Origin: Streptococcaceae bacterium ESL0687
GTDB lineage: Bacteria; Bacillota; Bacilli; Lactobacillales; Streptococcaceae
DNA: 64,000 nucleotides
Direction of reading: 5' to 3'
Assembly: GCA_029392475.1 (NCBI GenBank)
Contig: CP113940.1
Span: forward strand, 558,001 to 622,000
The notes beneath the pieces were generated by a model, which was not told the origin of the DNA, ran no database searches, and saw only the letters and a list, made by a program, of their open reading frames with translations. Each line of letters begins with the position of its first letter. The stretch's first letter is position 1. This document shows positions 48,959-58,286 of this stretch, piece by piece. Both the position numbers and the translations under genes were made by a program.

Positions 48959-49716
48959 ATGTCTTTAACGGTTTGTCCGCCCGTTTCATGCCCCAGTACC
49001 TCAGAAAATTCGGGAATGCTAATGTCTTCTCCGTATTTTTTAATAAGGGCCGTTTTAATCAGGCGGTAAGCCAGATTGGCATTTCTTGAAAGAAGGGGAC
49101 CATGGAAGTAGCTTCCAAAGACGTTTTTATAGTTAAGTCCTTCTGTTTGATCCTCTCCGTTGTTCCCTTGGCCGAAAACGACCTTTCCTAGAGGTTTTTC
49201 ATCTTCAGAAAGGAAGGTTCTTCCCTGATGGTTTTCAAAACCATAATAGGTTTCATCAAAGTCTTCATTATAGATTTCAATATCTCCAATGAAGCGATTG
49301 TTTTTCTGGCTCAGGGTATGGTGACCTAGGACTCCTAGTCCTTTAATCTTTTGCCCCTGGGCATTTTCATAGTACTTTCCTAGAAACTGGAAGCCTCCGC
49401 AGATGGCAAGCATGACACCCTCGTCTTCAATGTACTTTTTGATTTCCTTACTTTGCCTTGGGAGGTCATGGCTGATGATTTCTTGTTCATAGTCCTGACC
49501 ACCACCAAAGAAGGCTAGGTCAAAGTCTGAAGCCTTGAACTCATCGCCTAAACTTACAATGTTAAAGGTCATATGGGCTCCAAGTTTTTCACCTACATAT
49601 TTAAGCATGAGGATATTTCCGTTATCCCCGTAGGTGTTCATCAGATCCCCATAAAGGTGGGCGCCATTGAGGGAATATGTATAGTTGTCACCCTTTGATT
49701 CAATAGATTTGTACAT
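48940..49716 (-). CDS. gatD: Lipid II isoglutaminyl synthase, glutaminase subunit GatD
   Basis: A 258-residue class I glutamine amidotransferase. The nucleophile is Cys106 in LAICGGFQ and the catalytic His is His205 in [12 protein letters not shown]. GatD supplies ammonia to MurT, which amidates D-Glu of the lipid II stem peptide to D-isoglutamine; this is needed for efficient cross-linking in cocci. It starts eight bases after murT with an AGGAGG RBS, so murT-gatD is an operon. Confidence 0.93.
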   Translation of the reverse strand: MYKSIESKGDNYTYSLNGAHLYGDLMNTYGDNGNILMLKYVGEKLGAHMTFNIVSLGDEFKASDFDLAFFGGGQDYEQEIISHDLPRQSKEIKKYIEDEGVMLAICGGFQFLGKYYENAQGQKIKGLGVLGHHTLSQKNNRFIGDIEIYNEDFDETYYGFENHQGRTFLSEDEKPLGKVVFGQGNNGEDQTEGLNYKNVFGSYFHGPLLSRNANLAYRLIKTALIKKYGEDISIPEFSEVLGHETGGQTVKDIKRKAE

Positions 49717-49724
49717 AATTCCTC

Positions 49725-51077
49725 CTATTTCATCTCGCCTGAGATTATATTTTTATTTCTTAAAAGTTCACGCATCTCAAGCATGGCAGTATAGGTTGCA
49801 AGGATGTAGACATGCTTTTGGTCCTGCTTTAGGATTTCCTCAAGGACTTGGTTTAGGTTTTCCTCTTCCTTAATTTTATCTTGGTCAAAACCAGCTACAC
49901 GGAGCCTCCTGGCCATTTCAGAATGTCTAACTCCACCAGTTATAATACCAGTTACATCCATTTCGGTGATTTCTTCAAAATTCGCATCCCAAATCCAGCT
50001 GGTATCAATTCCGTCTGCATAATTGGCATTAAGAAGGACAGCTAAGGCAAAAGGATAAGGGGCCATCTTAATCATATCAAGAACCTGATTGGCTCCAACG
50101 GGATTTTTAATAAGTACCAAGGTACAATCCTTATCTCCAAGTTTAAAGGTTTCTTGGCGTCCAAAAACAGCGTGGCTATTTTCAAATCCTTTTTTAATAA
50201 CTTTTTTATCTAGTCCCAGATATTCAGCTACAGCTACAGCAGCAAGAGCATTATAGATATTATACAGGCCTCCAACATTAATTTTGTAGTCCTGTCCATC
50301 AATGATGAATTCGCTTGAAGTGTTTTTAATATCAACCAGCTGACTTAGTTTATAGTCAAGTGGGGGACGTTTGAAGCCGCAGTTAGGGCAGAGATAATCC
50401 CCAAGATTGGCATAGGTGTTTAGTTTGTATTCAAGGATTGAATGACACTTAGGACAGAGAACACCCTCTGTATTGTAGTGGGCCCGTTTAGGCTCATGTT
50501 TTTCAGTATCAAATCCGTAGTAAAGCACCTTATTTTTGATGGGTTTTGAATTAAAGAGTGGGCTGTCCCCGTTCATTAAAACAGTAGCTTCAGGGGCATT
50601 GGCTGCACCCTTTAGGATAAAGTCGTAGGTTGTATAAATTTCCCCGTACCTATCCATTTGGTCCCTAAAAATATTTGTAAAAACAAAGAGGGTTGGTTTT
50701 ATGTATTCGGTAATTTTTGGCAGGCTAGCCTCATCAATTTCAAGGACTGCAACCTTCTTGCCTTTTTTTGACCCCTTAGGAGCTGTTAAAAAGGTTGAGA
50801 CAATTCCAGTAATCATATTTGCCCCACTTGTATTGGTCGTTACAAGCTCATAGGCTTCTTCTAAAATACCCACAGTTAAAGCAGTGGTTAGTGTTTTACC
50901 ATTAGTTCCAGTGACAACAATAATTTCATCATAACCTGTCGCAAGTGAATCAAGAATGTTTGGATCAAGTTTAAGGGCTAACGAACCTGGGTAGGTAGAT
51001 CCCCTCTTGAAGAAATTTTTTAATATGAAATGGGCCGATTTACCCATTGAACTCGCAAAAATTGATTGTATTTTCAT
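49725..51077 (-). CDS. murT: Lipid II isoglutaminyl synthase, ligase subunit MurT
   Basis: A 450-residue Mur-ligase-type protein. The ATP loop GTNGKT is at 57-62. A zinc ribbon with Cys208, Cys211, Cys230 and Cys233 (CPKC/CPNC) is inserted in the central domain. The C-terminal DUF1727 region binds GatD. It activates the D-Glu carboxylate of lipid II for amidation. No RBS is visible; an extended -10 ends six bases before the ATG, so the transcript may be leaderless. Confidence 0.94.
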   Translation of the reverse strand: MKIQSIFASSMGKSAHFILKNFFKRGSTYPGSLALKLDPNILDSLATGYDEIIVVTGTNGKTLTTALTVGILEEAYELVTTNTSGANMITGIVSTFLTAPKGSKKGKKVAVLEIDEASLPKITEYIKPTLFVFTNIFRDQMDRYGEIYTTYDFILKGAANAPEATVLMNGDSPLFNSKPIKNKVLYYGFDTEKHEPKRAHYNTEGVLCPKCHSILEYKLNTYANLGDYLCPNCGFKRPPLDYKLSQLVDIKNTSSEFIIDGQDYKINVGGLYNIYNALAAVAVAEYLGLDKKVIKKGFENSHAVFGRQETFKLGDKDCTLVLIKNPVGANQVLDMIKMAPYPFALAVLLNANYADGIDTSWIWDANFEEITEMDVTGIITGGVRHSEMARRLRVAGFDQDKIKEEENLNQVLEEILKQDQKHVYILATYTAMLEMRELLRNKNIISGEMK

Positions 51078-51083
51078 ACTGAT

Positions 51084-51092
51084 ATTCTAGCA
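51084..51092 (-). promoter_or_regulatory. Extended -10 promoter of murT
   Basis: On the minus strand TGC-TAGAAT (hexamer 51089-51084) is followed by six bases and then the murT ATG, which would place the transcription start on the start codon. Confidence 0.55.
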
Positions 51093-51104
51093 TAATTTTA
51101 GATT

Positions 51105-51139
51105 TTAAAAAAGGAATCCTCACGCATTTGGATTCCTTT
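51105..51139 (-). terminator. Terminator of the lipoprotein gene
   Basis: AAAGGAATCC / GGATTCCTTT hairpin (51110-51139) whose minus-strand side runs into T residues. A second weaker hairpin TACTGGA / TCCAGTA (51143-51170) lies between it and the gene. Confidence 0.78.
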
Positions 51140-51186
51140 GTCTACTGGACTTAGACCTAAAGATCCAGTAAAGACTCTTTGCTGGA

Positions 51187-51654
51187 TTAAGGTTTTTGAT
51201 ATTCAGGAGCAGTAATTTCGTCTGTTTTAACGACATACTTGTCTGTCAGAATCCATTCCCCTGAAGTGGAACTAGTAGGACCATTCTTAAAGCTTAGGCC
51301 AATACTATAACCAGGTTCATTTGCTATCCAGCTGGCTTCAAGTACCGTATCGCCATCTTTTGCTCCAGTGACATTAGTCGGAAGTCCGTAGTCTGCAATT
51401 ACTTCTTCAAGGGTCGTCTCATTTACCTTTAAGTCATTGTATTTGTCAGAATCAAGAATGTCATTTCCCACCTTGCCATTTTCAGCAATCTTATTAATAG
51501 TATAAAAGTCTGTTTCACTGTTGGTATCTTTATTTACTGATGAAGAAATTGAGCTTGAAGATTCAGAAGTATCTTTTGAGGAGCAGGCAGTCATGCTTCC
51601 TACTGTAAAAAGTGTACCTGCAAGCACTAGTCCTTTAATAATTAATTTGTTCAT
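51187..51654 (-). CDS. Small lipoprotein with SmpA/BLIP-like fold
   Basis: A 155-residue lipoprotein: signal peptide with lipobox MTAC (Cys24), a Ser-rich linker, then a domain containing YNDLKVNETTLEEVIADYGLP, the pattern of SmpA/OmlA or BLIP-like repeats (DUF3862-type in streptococci). Probably anchored to the outer face of the membrane; function unknown. Monocistronic, convergent to nothing and divergent from metK. Confidence 0.7.
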   Translation of the reverse strand: MNKLIIKGLVLAGTLFTVGSMTACSSKDTSESSSSISSSVNKDTNSETDFYTINKIAENGKVGNDILDSDKYNDLKVNETTLEEVIADYGLPTNVTGAKDGDTVLEASWIANEPGYSIGLSFKNGPTSSTSGEWILTDKYVVKTDEITAPEYQKP

Positions 51655-51868
51655 ATCTTTTTTCCTTGGCTAATAATATTTTTGTATGGATATTTCATTA
51701 GTGACTATTATACCATGGAATTAGGATCTTAATTACTGGCATGTAAATCTTAAAAGCTTAAAGAAAAAAACTCATAAATTTTTAAGTTAGGAAAACATTA
51801 GTTCCTGTAAGTATTAAAATTGATACTTATAATAAGCTTTTTGTCCCCTAGAAGGCAAGGTATTTTTG

Positions 51869-51877
51869 TGTTATAAT
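51869..51877 (+). promoter_or_regulatory. metK promoter (extended -10)
   Basis: TGT-TATAAT with the hexamer at 51872-51877; no good -35. The leader from here to metK is about 110 bases and starts with a hairpin AGTTAAT / ATTAACT. Confidence 0.65.
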
Positions 51878-51917
51878 CGGATAGTTAATTATTTGATAAA
51901 ATATTAACTATTTAATA

Positions 51918-51987
51918 AGCAGGCTACAGTCCCGATGGTTGGATAATTGTGTCCACTACCTGTAACCGAAATACGAAAGTAGGGGGA
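51918..51987 (+). promoter_or_regulatory. SMK-box (SAM-III) riboswitch before metK
   Basis: Contains the conserved anti-SD segment CTACAGTCCCGAT and the 3' part CTGTAACCGAAA...GTAGGGGGA, whose AGGGGGA is the metK ribosome-binding site. In the SMK class SAM stabilises pairing of the anti-SD with the SD and shuts off translation of SAM synthetase. A longer helical insert (GGTTGGATAATTGTGTCC) separates the two halves. Confidence 0.88.
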
Positions 51988-51992
51988 ATATA

Positions 51993-53186
51993 ATGACCGA
52001 GAAGATTTTATTTACAAGTGAGAGTGTCTCAGAAGGGCACCCAGACAAGATTGCTGATCAGATTTCTGATGCCATCTTAGACGCAATTTTAACCCAAGAC
52101 CCATATGCACGGGTGGCGGCAGAAACTGCTGTTTATACAGGAAGCGTCCATGTTTTTGGTGAGGTAACAACTAATGCCTATGTTGATATCAACAGTGTGG
52201 TTCGAAATACCATCAAGGAAATCGGCTACACTGATGCAAACTTTGGCTTTGACTACAAGACTGTGGGGGTTCATCCTAGTCTAGTTGAGCAGTCGCCAGA
52301 CATTGCTCAAGGTGTTAATGAGGCCATTGAGGTGCGCGGAGATCAAACAATCGATGAGCTCGATTTAACTGGTGCAGGAGATCAGGGTATCATGTTTGGC
52401 TATGCCTCTCGTGAGACAGAGGAGTTTATGCCTCTTGCCATCTCACTTAGTCACAAGCTAGTCAAACGCCTGGCTGATTTGAGGAAAGAGGGGGTTCTTG
52501 ATTATTTAAGACCCGATGCCAAAAGTCAGGTAACGGTTGAATACAATGAGGACGGATCTGCTAAAAGGATTGATACTGTTGTTATTTCAACCCAGCATGC
52601 ACCTGAAGCCACGCTTGAAACCATTAAAGATGATGTGATTGAACAGGTGATTAAAGCAGTCATTCCAGCAGGGCTTCTGGATTCAGAAACCAAGTACTTC
52701 ATTAATCCAACTGGCCGCTTTGTAGTTGGAGGCCCTCAAGGGGACTCAGGGCTTACAGGACGTAAGATTATTGTAGATACTTATGGGGGCTACGCCCATC
52801 ACGGTGGAGGAGCCTTTTCTGGGAAAGATGCGACCAAGGTAGACCGTTCAGCCTCATACGCTGCCCGCTATATTGCTAAAAACATTGTAGCAGCAGGACT
52901 TGCTGACACAGCTGAAATCCAGCTGTCTTATGCCATTGGAGTAGCCCAACCAATCAGTATTCACATTGATACCTTCGGAACAGGAAAGGTTTCTGATGAT
53001 AAATTGATTGAAGCTATCAGGGAAAACTTTGATTTACGTCCAGCTGGAATTATTCAAATGCTTGATTTACGTCGCCCAATCTACCGTCAAACAGCAGCCT
53101 ATGGCCACTTTGGTCGAACTGACATTGACCTTCCTTGGGAACGTCTTGATAAAGTTGAAAATCTTAAAAAACTGCTTGATAAATAG
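51993..53186 (+). CDS. metK: S-adenosylmethionine synthetase
   Basis: A 397-residue MetK making SAM from methionine and ATP. Seen: [32 protein letters not shown], the P-loop-like [16 protein letters not shown], and [21 protein letters not shown] in shorter blocks. Full length. Start preceded by AGGGGGA, which belongs to the SMK box. Unlinked to methionine biosynthesis genes here. Confidence 0.97.
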   Translation: MTEKILFTSESVSEGHPDKIADQISDAILDAILTQDPYARVAAETAVYTGSVHVFGEVTTNAYVDINSVVRNTIKEIGYTDANFGFDYKTVGVHPSLVEQSPDIAQGVNEAIEVRGDQTIDELDLTGAGDQGIMFGYASRETEEFMPLAISLSHKLVKRLADLRKEGVLDYLRPDAKSQVTVEYNEDGSAKRIDTVVISTQHAPEATLETIKDDVIEQVIKAVIPAGLLDSETKYFINPTGRFVVGGPQGDSGLTGRKIIVDTYGGYAHHGGGAFSGKDATKVDRSASYAARYIAKNIVAAGLADTAEIQLSYAIGVAQPISIHIDTFGTGKVSDDKLIEAIRENFDLRPAGIIQMLDLRRPIYRQTAAYGHFGRTDIDLPWERLDKVENLKKLLDK

Positions 53187-53229
53187 TGGACTATATAAAC
53201 AAAAAAACGACCAACTGGTCGTTTTTATT
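53187..53229. repeat. 43-bp direct repeat, copy 1 (contains a terminator)
   Basis: Begins at the base after the metK stop and contains AAAACGACC-AACT-GGTCGTTTT, a terminator usable in both directions. It is identical over 43 bases to 54533-54575. The MFS gene stop codon lies inside it. Confidence 0.92.
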
Positions 53230-54463
53230 TATTGGTTGTTAAATATAAGGTAATTAAAGCAGCAGTAGCAAATATTAAAATTAGAAAAACTAAAAAATTA
53301 AGTGGTAGAAAAAGTATTAAGATTGAAAAAAGAGTTCGTGCAATAATATTACCCAGTGAAAAGTAGGTAACCATTCCACCAAAGATTGTTGCAAGCTTGT
53401 CCTCGGGCATTCCATTATAAATTAAAGCTCCCATTTTCGGATTTACAACTCCAATCAAAATATTCAAAATGAAGATAAGTCCAACAATCAAATATATGTT
53501 TTTAAAAAAAATTGCTCCAAAGAGGAAAAGATTAATATAGAGGCTGGCTTTTAGTATGGTAAAAAGATTAGCGTTTTTAAAAATGGATAGGGCAGCAATC
53601 CCTCCTAAAATTCCACCTAAAACTTCTGTAGTTGTTAAAATAGCAATTGTAATGGCTGACGTCTTAATTATTAAATTATTATTTTCAGAAAAGAGGAGAA
53701 GTAAGAGAGGGATGACTATAGCCAAACAACCATTTAAAATAGGTATAGCGAGTAAGGTGCTTTTAATTTCCTTGACTGAGAAAAGGTAATTGATAGAAGT
53801 TTTAAGCTGCTTCCAAAGATTATCAATCAGCTTACTTTCTTCCTCTTGAACGACTGGAATAGGATTTTCTTGTAGGATATTTTGGAGGGATTTTCGAATC
53901 GTCATCAAAACCAGATAACTAATCAAGAAGGTCAAAGCGTTAATGAAGGCTAGAGTTTGATAGCTAAGAAAAGTTATTAAAATGGCACTCGCAGATTGGA
54001 ATCCAATATATAAGGCATTTGAAACTGATTGCCTAAAGGCCATTGTTTCTTCTCTATTTTCTGGCGTGACAATTCTATTTGATATGGGTGTGAATAGACC
54101 ATTTTCGTACTGTCCAGCCAGATCGGCTAAAAAATTTACGATACTTGCGACTAGAACAATGGCCAAGGAAGGGTTGAATCCCATAACTAGAGCTACAAAT
54201 AGGTAAAGAATTATCCTGAAAATTAAAGTTTCTTGAATTTTTCTAACCTTATCAGCTGTTCGGTCTGCTAAGTAGCCTGTAAAGAAGCTGGCAAATAAGG
54301 GTACAGTCTCAGAAATAGTAATAATAGATATGGCGAATTTACTATGGGGTAAACTTATTACATAATTCATTAGGGCCAAGTAGTACAGGGAGTCTCCGAA
54401 ATTTGATATCATGTCTGATATCCAGGAGACCATATAAAGCTTATTGGTTAATATTTTTTTCAT
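53225..54463 (-). CDS. MFS exporter
   Basis: A 412-residue major facilitator with twelve predicted helices. It has the FTGYLADRTADKVRK loop between TM2 and TM3 (motif A of drug exporters) and an MSWISDMISNFGDSLYYLAL-like start. It resembles macrolide-type/MdfA-like putative efflux proteins of lactic acid bacteria; the substrate is unknown. RBS GGAGGA. It is very A/T-rich and is bracketed exactly by the 43-bp direct repeats, suggesting it arrived as a unit. An inverted repeat TTATCTAA / TTAGATAA upstream (54506-54525) could be an operator. Confidence 0.82.
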   Translation of the reverse strand: MKKILTNKLYMVSWISDMISNFGDSLYYLALMNYVISLPHSKFAISIITISETVPLFASFFTGYLADRTADKVRKIQETLIFRIILYLFVALVMGFNPSLAIVLVASIVNFLADLAGQYENGLFTPISNRIVTPENREETMAFRQSVSNALYIGFQSASAILITFLSYQTLAFINALTFLISYLVLMTIRKSLQNILQENPIPVVQEEESKLIDNLWKQLKTSINYLFSVKEIKSTLLAIPILNGCLAIVIPLLLLLFSENNNLIIKTSAITIAILTTTEVLGGILGGIAALSIFKNANLFTILKASLYINLFLFGAIFFKNIYLIVGLIFILNILIGVVNPKMGALIYNGMPEDKLATIFGGMVTYFSLGNIIARTLFSILILFLPLNFLVFLILIFATAALITLYLTTNK

Positions 54464-54505
54464 AAATCCTCCGTTTTAAATAAAGTAATAGGTTAACTTT
54501 ATCAT

Positions 54506-54525
54506 TTATCTAAAAGATTAGATAA
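54506..54525. promoter_or_regulatory. Inverted repeat upstream of the MFS gene
   Basis: TTATCTAA-AAGA-TTAGATAA, perfect 8-bp arms, about 45 bases before the MFS start. Possible repressor site. Confidence 0.35.
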
Positions 54526-54532
54526 TAATAGC

Positions 54533-54575
54533 TGGACTATATAAACAAAAAAACGACCAACTGGTCGTTTTTATT
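54533..54575. repeat. 43-bp direct repeat, copy 2 (contains a terminator)
   Basis: Identical to 53187-53229. Here the hairpin acts as terminator for the minus-strand FemAB-type gene, whose stop codon lies four bases further. Confidence 0.92.
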
Positions 54576-54578
54576 ATC

Positions 54579-55802
54579 CTATTTATGGCGATTGCGTAAT
54601 TTTTTACGGGCCTTATAGGCTGCTTCACTTAAAGAGAAGAGTAGTTTGTTGACTGGAATGTCAAATTCACCAATGTACTCTTCAATTACTGGATTGAAAT
54701 TTTTCTTAAAGTTTAGAAGTCCATCAGATTCTGACAGGGAATTTTCTAACCCTCCCATATTTAGGCTAGAGGCTCCATTAGTAAAGGCATTTTCAATTGA
54801 CTGATACCAGGCTAGATATGAAGGGTAGTATTTTTGGAAGTTAGTATCCATTCCAGCATACAGATGTTCAGAATGGCCAGCGAAGTTGATGGTTAAACCA
54901 CCGGCTACAGGGACGATATTCCCATTTGTTTTGATTATTTGGCTGATACTTTCAATATCCTTTTGGGCATGGCTAACTTCTTCCTGGTAGTGGGCGATTT
55001 TTTTACCGTTAGTTGCTGAGTTTTTATCCAAGAAGGCTTGAGCCTTGTCATGGCGCTTTTGAGCATCCTCTAGTAACTTAGAAAAGTCATAGTAAACCAT
55101 GGTAATTCTTGCTTCATCAGGATAGGTTGTTAGAAGCTTGGTATAGTAGTCGCTATCACGCAAGCTAACTCCCTTTCTATCTTCTGTTTTTTTCATCAGA
55201 ATAGAAAAATCTTCAACAAGCTCAGTCTGCCCGTATTTAATTACAGGGTAGCTATTTCTGGCCTTCCTTAAAAACTGACGGGTTTTCTTAGAAAAATCCT
55301 CTTCCTTGAAGTCTTCCTTGTAGATGAGGGCGTTAAATCTTGGTTGGATGGTAGCTGCCATATCAGTAGTCAAACCACTCCAGTGGGCTCCGGACCCTCT
55401 TAAATTATCAATAGCAAGTTTTGCCTGATTGTTCTTGACCATATCTTGCCCCAGCATTCCAGCCTGGTAGATTATTGGCGGATCAATCTTGATGAAAAGA
55501 GCCCTTCTTTTTTTACCATATTTTTTAAGGGTTTTGACTACAAATGCTACTAGGTTTTCGTCATTATAATCCATGATTGGTCCTCTTGGAATATAAATCA
55601 TGGACATTCCTAGGGGAAGTTTTTTAATCAGTAGGCTTGCACTTGCGACCATTTGGCCATTTTTATAAAAGCCAATAAGCTCATTGTCCCAGTTATCTTT
55701 AATTTTTGCCCAGGAACTTGATTGGAGGAGGTTTACAAGCTCTGAGGATTTTATAAACTCATCGTGATCCTTCTTATCAATTCCAATTTTGTAGGTATAC
55801 AT
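54579..55802 (-). CDS. FemAB-family peptidoglycan interpeptide-bridge aminoacyltransferase
   Basis: A 407-residue FemABX/MurMN-type protein. It has two GNAT-like halves with IYIPRGPIMDY, FIKIDPP, RKARNSYPVIKYG, GNIVPVAGGLTINFAGHSEHLYAG and LNMGGLENSLSESDGLLNFK. A Lys/Glu-rich coiled-coil arm (about 235-275) lies between them, as in FemA. Using aminoacyl-tRNA, it adds residues to the lipid II lysine to build the cross-bridge. Which amino acid and position (FemX/MurM or MurN type) cannot be told. RBS TTGGAG. Confidence 0.9.
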   Translation of the reverse strand: MYTYKIGIDKKDHDEFIKSSELVNLLQSSSWAKIKDNWDNELIGFYKNGQMVASASLLIKKLPLGMSMIYIPRGPIMDYNDENLVAFVVKTLKKYGKKRRALFIKIDPPIIYQAGMLGQDMVKNNQAKLAIDNLRGSGAHWSGLTTDMAATIQPRFNALIYKEDFKEEDFSKKTRQFLRKARNSYPVIKYGQTELVEDFSILMKKTEDRKGVSLRDSDYYTKLLTTYPDEARITMVYYDFSKLLEDAQKRHDKAQAFLDKNSATNGKKIAHYQEEVSHAQKDIESISQIIKTNGNIVPVAGGLTINFAGHSEHLYAGMDTNFQKYYPSYLAWYQSIENAFTNGASSLNMGGLENSLSESDGLLNFKKNFNPVIEEYIGEFDIPVNKLLFSLSEAAYKARKKLRNRHK

Positions 55803-55892
55803 TTTTTCTCCAAATACTAATCTTTTTTATTATGTTTTTACTTGAGGTTAGTCCCTTTTTAGAATTTTTTAGGATTAAACATCTCAAATATT

Positions 55893-55924
55893 TTTAAGAA
55901 GACCATCCCGCAAGATGATCTTCT
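55893..55924 (-). terminator. Terminator of the HD/HAD operon
   Basis: An imperfect hairpin AAGATCATC / GATGGTCTT (minus strand, one mismatch-like pair) followed by TTAAAAAT; about 45 bases after the HAD gene. The tail is poor, so efficiency is uncertain. Confidence 0.5.
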
Positions 55925-55967
55925 ACTATTTTATAATAAATTCAGTTATTATCAAGGGAGGACCTTC

Positions 55968-56783
55968 TTAAACTTCCTTGTTTAAGACTAATTTGTTGAT
56001 GGCGTGGGCAACTCCACTTTCATTGTTTGTTTTTGTAATGTAGCTGGCAAGCTTTTTAATTTCAGGATTCCCGTTCTCCATAACAACTGGAGTACCAACC
56101 ATTTCAAGCATTGAGCGGTCATTTTCTTCGTCTCCAATGGCCATGGTTTCTTCGATTTTGATTCCTAATTTTTCAGCTAGATGAGCAATTGCTTGTCCCT
56201 TGCTTGCATTTTTATTAAGAAGTTCCAAGTATACTGGGAAGCTTTTAACGATATTAAAGCGCTCGTAAAATTCACCTGGTAGGCTTTCGATGGTTTGGTC
56301 AATGATTTCAGGTTCATCAACATACATAACCTTGACGATATCTAAATCACAGATTTCATCTGTCGTTCTATAAAATAAAGGCATATTAACTAACCAAGCT
56401 TCTCTGACTGTGTATCTTCCGATATCGCGGTTTGGAGTGTAGACACCATCAGAGGTGATAGCATGAAGATGGATACCCCTTTTTCTTCCCTCAAGTTCGA
56501 TGTCAAGGAAGTCTTGGGCACTCATGGTTTCACGGACAAATTCTTCTCCAGTATCGGTCGCCTGAACTAGGGCACCGTTATAGGTAATAGCGTAATCACC
56601 AGGATCAGTAAGCCCTAGCTCTTTTAAAATAGGCTCAACACCTGGAAGTGGTCGACCTGATGTAATTACGATTTTAACGCCAGCTTTCTTAGCTTCATTG
56701 ACGGCTTTTTTAACTTCATCAGTAATCTCGTGGCGGTCATTTAGTAGGGTTCCATCAAGGTCGATTGCAACTAGTTTAATCAT
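55968..56783 (-). CDS. Cof-type HAD-IIB sugar phosphatase (YidA-like)
   Basis: A 271-residue HAD phosphatase. Motif I is DLDGT with Asp8 and Asp10, motif II ITSGRPL, motif III Lys in NKNASKG, and motif IV GDEENDRSMLE. The C2B cap is of the Cof/YidA kind that dephosphorylates small sugar phosphates; the substrate is not predictable. It overlaps the HD gene by four bases (ATGA), so the two are translated from one mRNA. Confidence 0.92.
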   Translation of the reverse strand: MIKLVAIDLDGTLLNDRHEITDEVKKAVNEAKKAGVKIVITSGRPLPGVEPILKELGLTDPGDYAITYNGALVQATDTGEEFVRETMSAQDFLDIELEGRKRGIHLHAITSDGVYTPNRDIGRYTVREAWLVNMPLFYRTTDEICDLDIVKVMYVDEPEIIDQTIESLPGEFYERFNIVKSFPVYLELLNKNASKGQAIAHLAEKLGIKIEETMAIGDEENDRSMLEMVGTPVVMENGNPEIKKLASYITKTNNESGVAHAINKLVLNKEV

Positions 56784-58084
56784 GGTATAAAGGTCTCATT
56801 TCTAATATATTTTTCAAATACAAGTTTCTCCTGGGAGAAAAGGTTATTGTCGCTAGTAATTTCTTTGGGATAGAAGAAGCGGTTGTCACCGTGTGTTGTA
56901 CCTGCAAGTGAGGATACAATAGGTGATAATTTTGATAGCTCGATTAAACTGCCGTCCTTTTGAATAATCTCAATTTGAGTTCTTGATTTTTTAAGGTTGG
57001 GCCGATAAAAATCATAGGGCAGATCAAAATTTGAGTTAATCCCTGTGTAATATTCCGGATTGAAACCGCAGTTACTGACTAGGTTTCTTAGAATACTAAG
57101 TTCACCAAAATCTTCCTGGTCAAATTTTATAGATTTCAAAACCCTTCGGTTGATAAAAGACTTGGCCAAATCAGATAGGATACTATCATCATAATCCATC
57201 CAGTCTTGAAAGTAGGTATTCATGACACCATCATCAAGGGCCAGATAATCCTTGAGGTTATAGTCACCTTTGAAGAAGGGGATTAGCTTTTTCGAAGAAA
57301 GTTCAAAATAAGTAGGCTCTTCCAAGTAGAGTTTCTTAGCTCTTTTTAGGAGGTTTTTAAGCAAAACCTCCATGGCCCGGCTTGCCGGGTGAAAATAAAC
57401 CTGCATATACATTTGATAACGACTGACTATATAGTCTTCTACAGCGTGCATTCCCTGAATTTTAAAGGCTATGCCGTTTTCAATGGGTTCAATCACTCTG
57501 AGAATCCTTCTTAGATCAAATTGACCATAAAGAGCCCCTGTATAGTAAGCATCCCTTAAAAGATAGTCCATTCGGTCAGCGTCGATCTGGCTGGAAATAA
57601 GCTGGACAACCTGCTGATTAGGATAGGCATGAGTGATGACACTTGCCACCTTATCAGGAAAATCAGGAGATACTCTTTTAAGGATTTTATTAATCTCAGT
57701 TGTAGGGTTTGTAATAATCTCAACTGTGATATATTCATGGTCGGTGTCAAAAAGTGTCTCAAAGGTATGAGAATAGGCACCATGTCCCAAGTCATGAAGG
57801 AGGGCAGCACACCAGGTTACAAGATTTTCTTCAGGATTCCAGACTTCTGGATACTTATCTGTAAAGATCTCGGTGATTTCTTTGGCGATATGATAGACAC
57901 CCATGCAGTGAGAAAAGCGACTGTGCTCTGCACCGTGGAAGGTAAAACTATTAGTGCCAAGTTGTTTAATCCGCCTTAACCTCTGAAATTCAGGGGTATT
58001 TATTAGATCATAAATAATTTGATTATCAACATGGATATAGTTATGAACAGGATCTCTGAACACTTTTTCGATTTTACTGGTCAT
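56780..58084 (-). CDS. HD-domain phosphohydrolase (YwfO-type dNTPase family)
   Basis: A 434-residue HD-superfamily protein. The metal-binding residues are His54/His59 in HGAEHSRFSH and His97-Asp98 in LLHDLGHGAYSHTFE. The start VFRDPVHNYIHVD is that of the dGTPase-like family containing YwfO/EF1143, which hydrolyses dNTPs. Linked to a HAD phosphatase gene. RBS AAGGAGG. Confidence 0.92.
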   Translation of the reverse strand: MTSKIEKVFRDPVHNYIHVDNQIIYDLINTPEFQRLRRIKQLGTNSFTFHGAEHSRFSHCMGVYHIAKEITEIFTDKYPEVWNPEENLVTWCAALLHDLGHGAYSHTFETLFDTDHEYITVEIITNPTTEINKILKRVSPDFPDKVASVITHAYPNQQVVQLISSQIDADRMDYLLRDAYYTGALYGQFDLRRILRVIEPIENGIAFKIQGMHAVEDYIVSRYQMYMQVYFHPASRAMEVLLKNLLKRAKKLYLEEPTYFELSSKKLIPFFKGDYNLKDYLALDDGVMNTYFQDWMDYDDSILSDLAKSFINRRVLKSIKFDQEDFGELSILRNLVSNCGFNPEYYTGINSNFDLPYDFYRPNLKKSRTQIEIIQKDGSLIELSKLSPIVSSLAGTTHGDNRFFYPKEITSDNNLFSQEKLVFEKYIRNETFIP

Positions 58085-58221
58085 AGGAAACCTCCTTGCC
58101 TTATTATACGAAAAAAGCCCTTAAATTACATGAATTTGCTGTGAAAAACAAATCAAAGTTTGAAAGGGTAATTGAAAGTATATTAAAATACATTAAAGTA
58201 CAACAAAGAAGGAAAAGATTT

Positions 58222-58250
58222 CCTTTCAGGCTTAAGCTTTATGGTATAAT
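58222..58250 (+). promoter_or_regulatory. Promoter of the E1 alpha/beta genes
   Basis: Extended -10 (TGG-TATAAT, hexamer 58245-58250) with a weak -35 CCTTTC at 58222-58227. A short hairpin AGGAAA / TTTCCT (about 58210-58226) lies just before it. Confidence 0.55.
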
Positions 58251-58286
58251 TGACCCACACGCTTAAATTCAATAGAAAGGAAAGTA

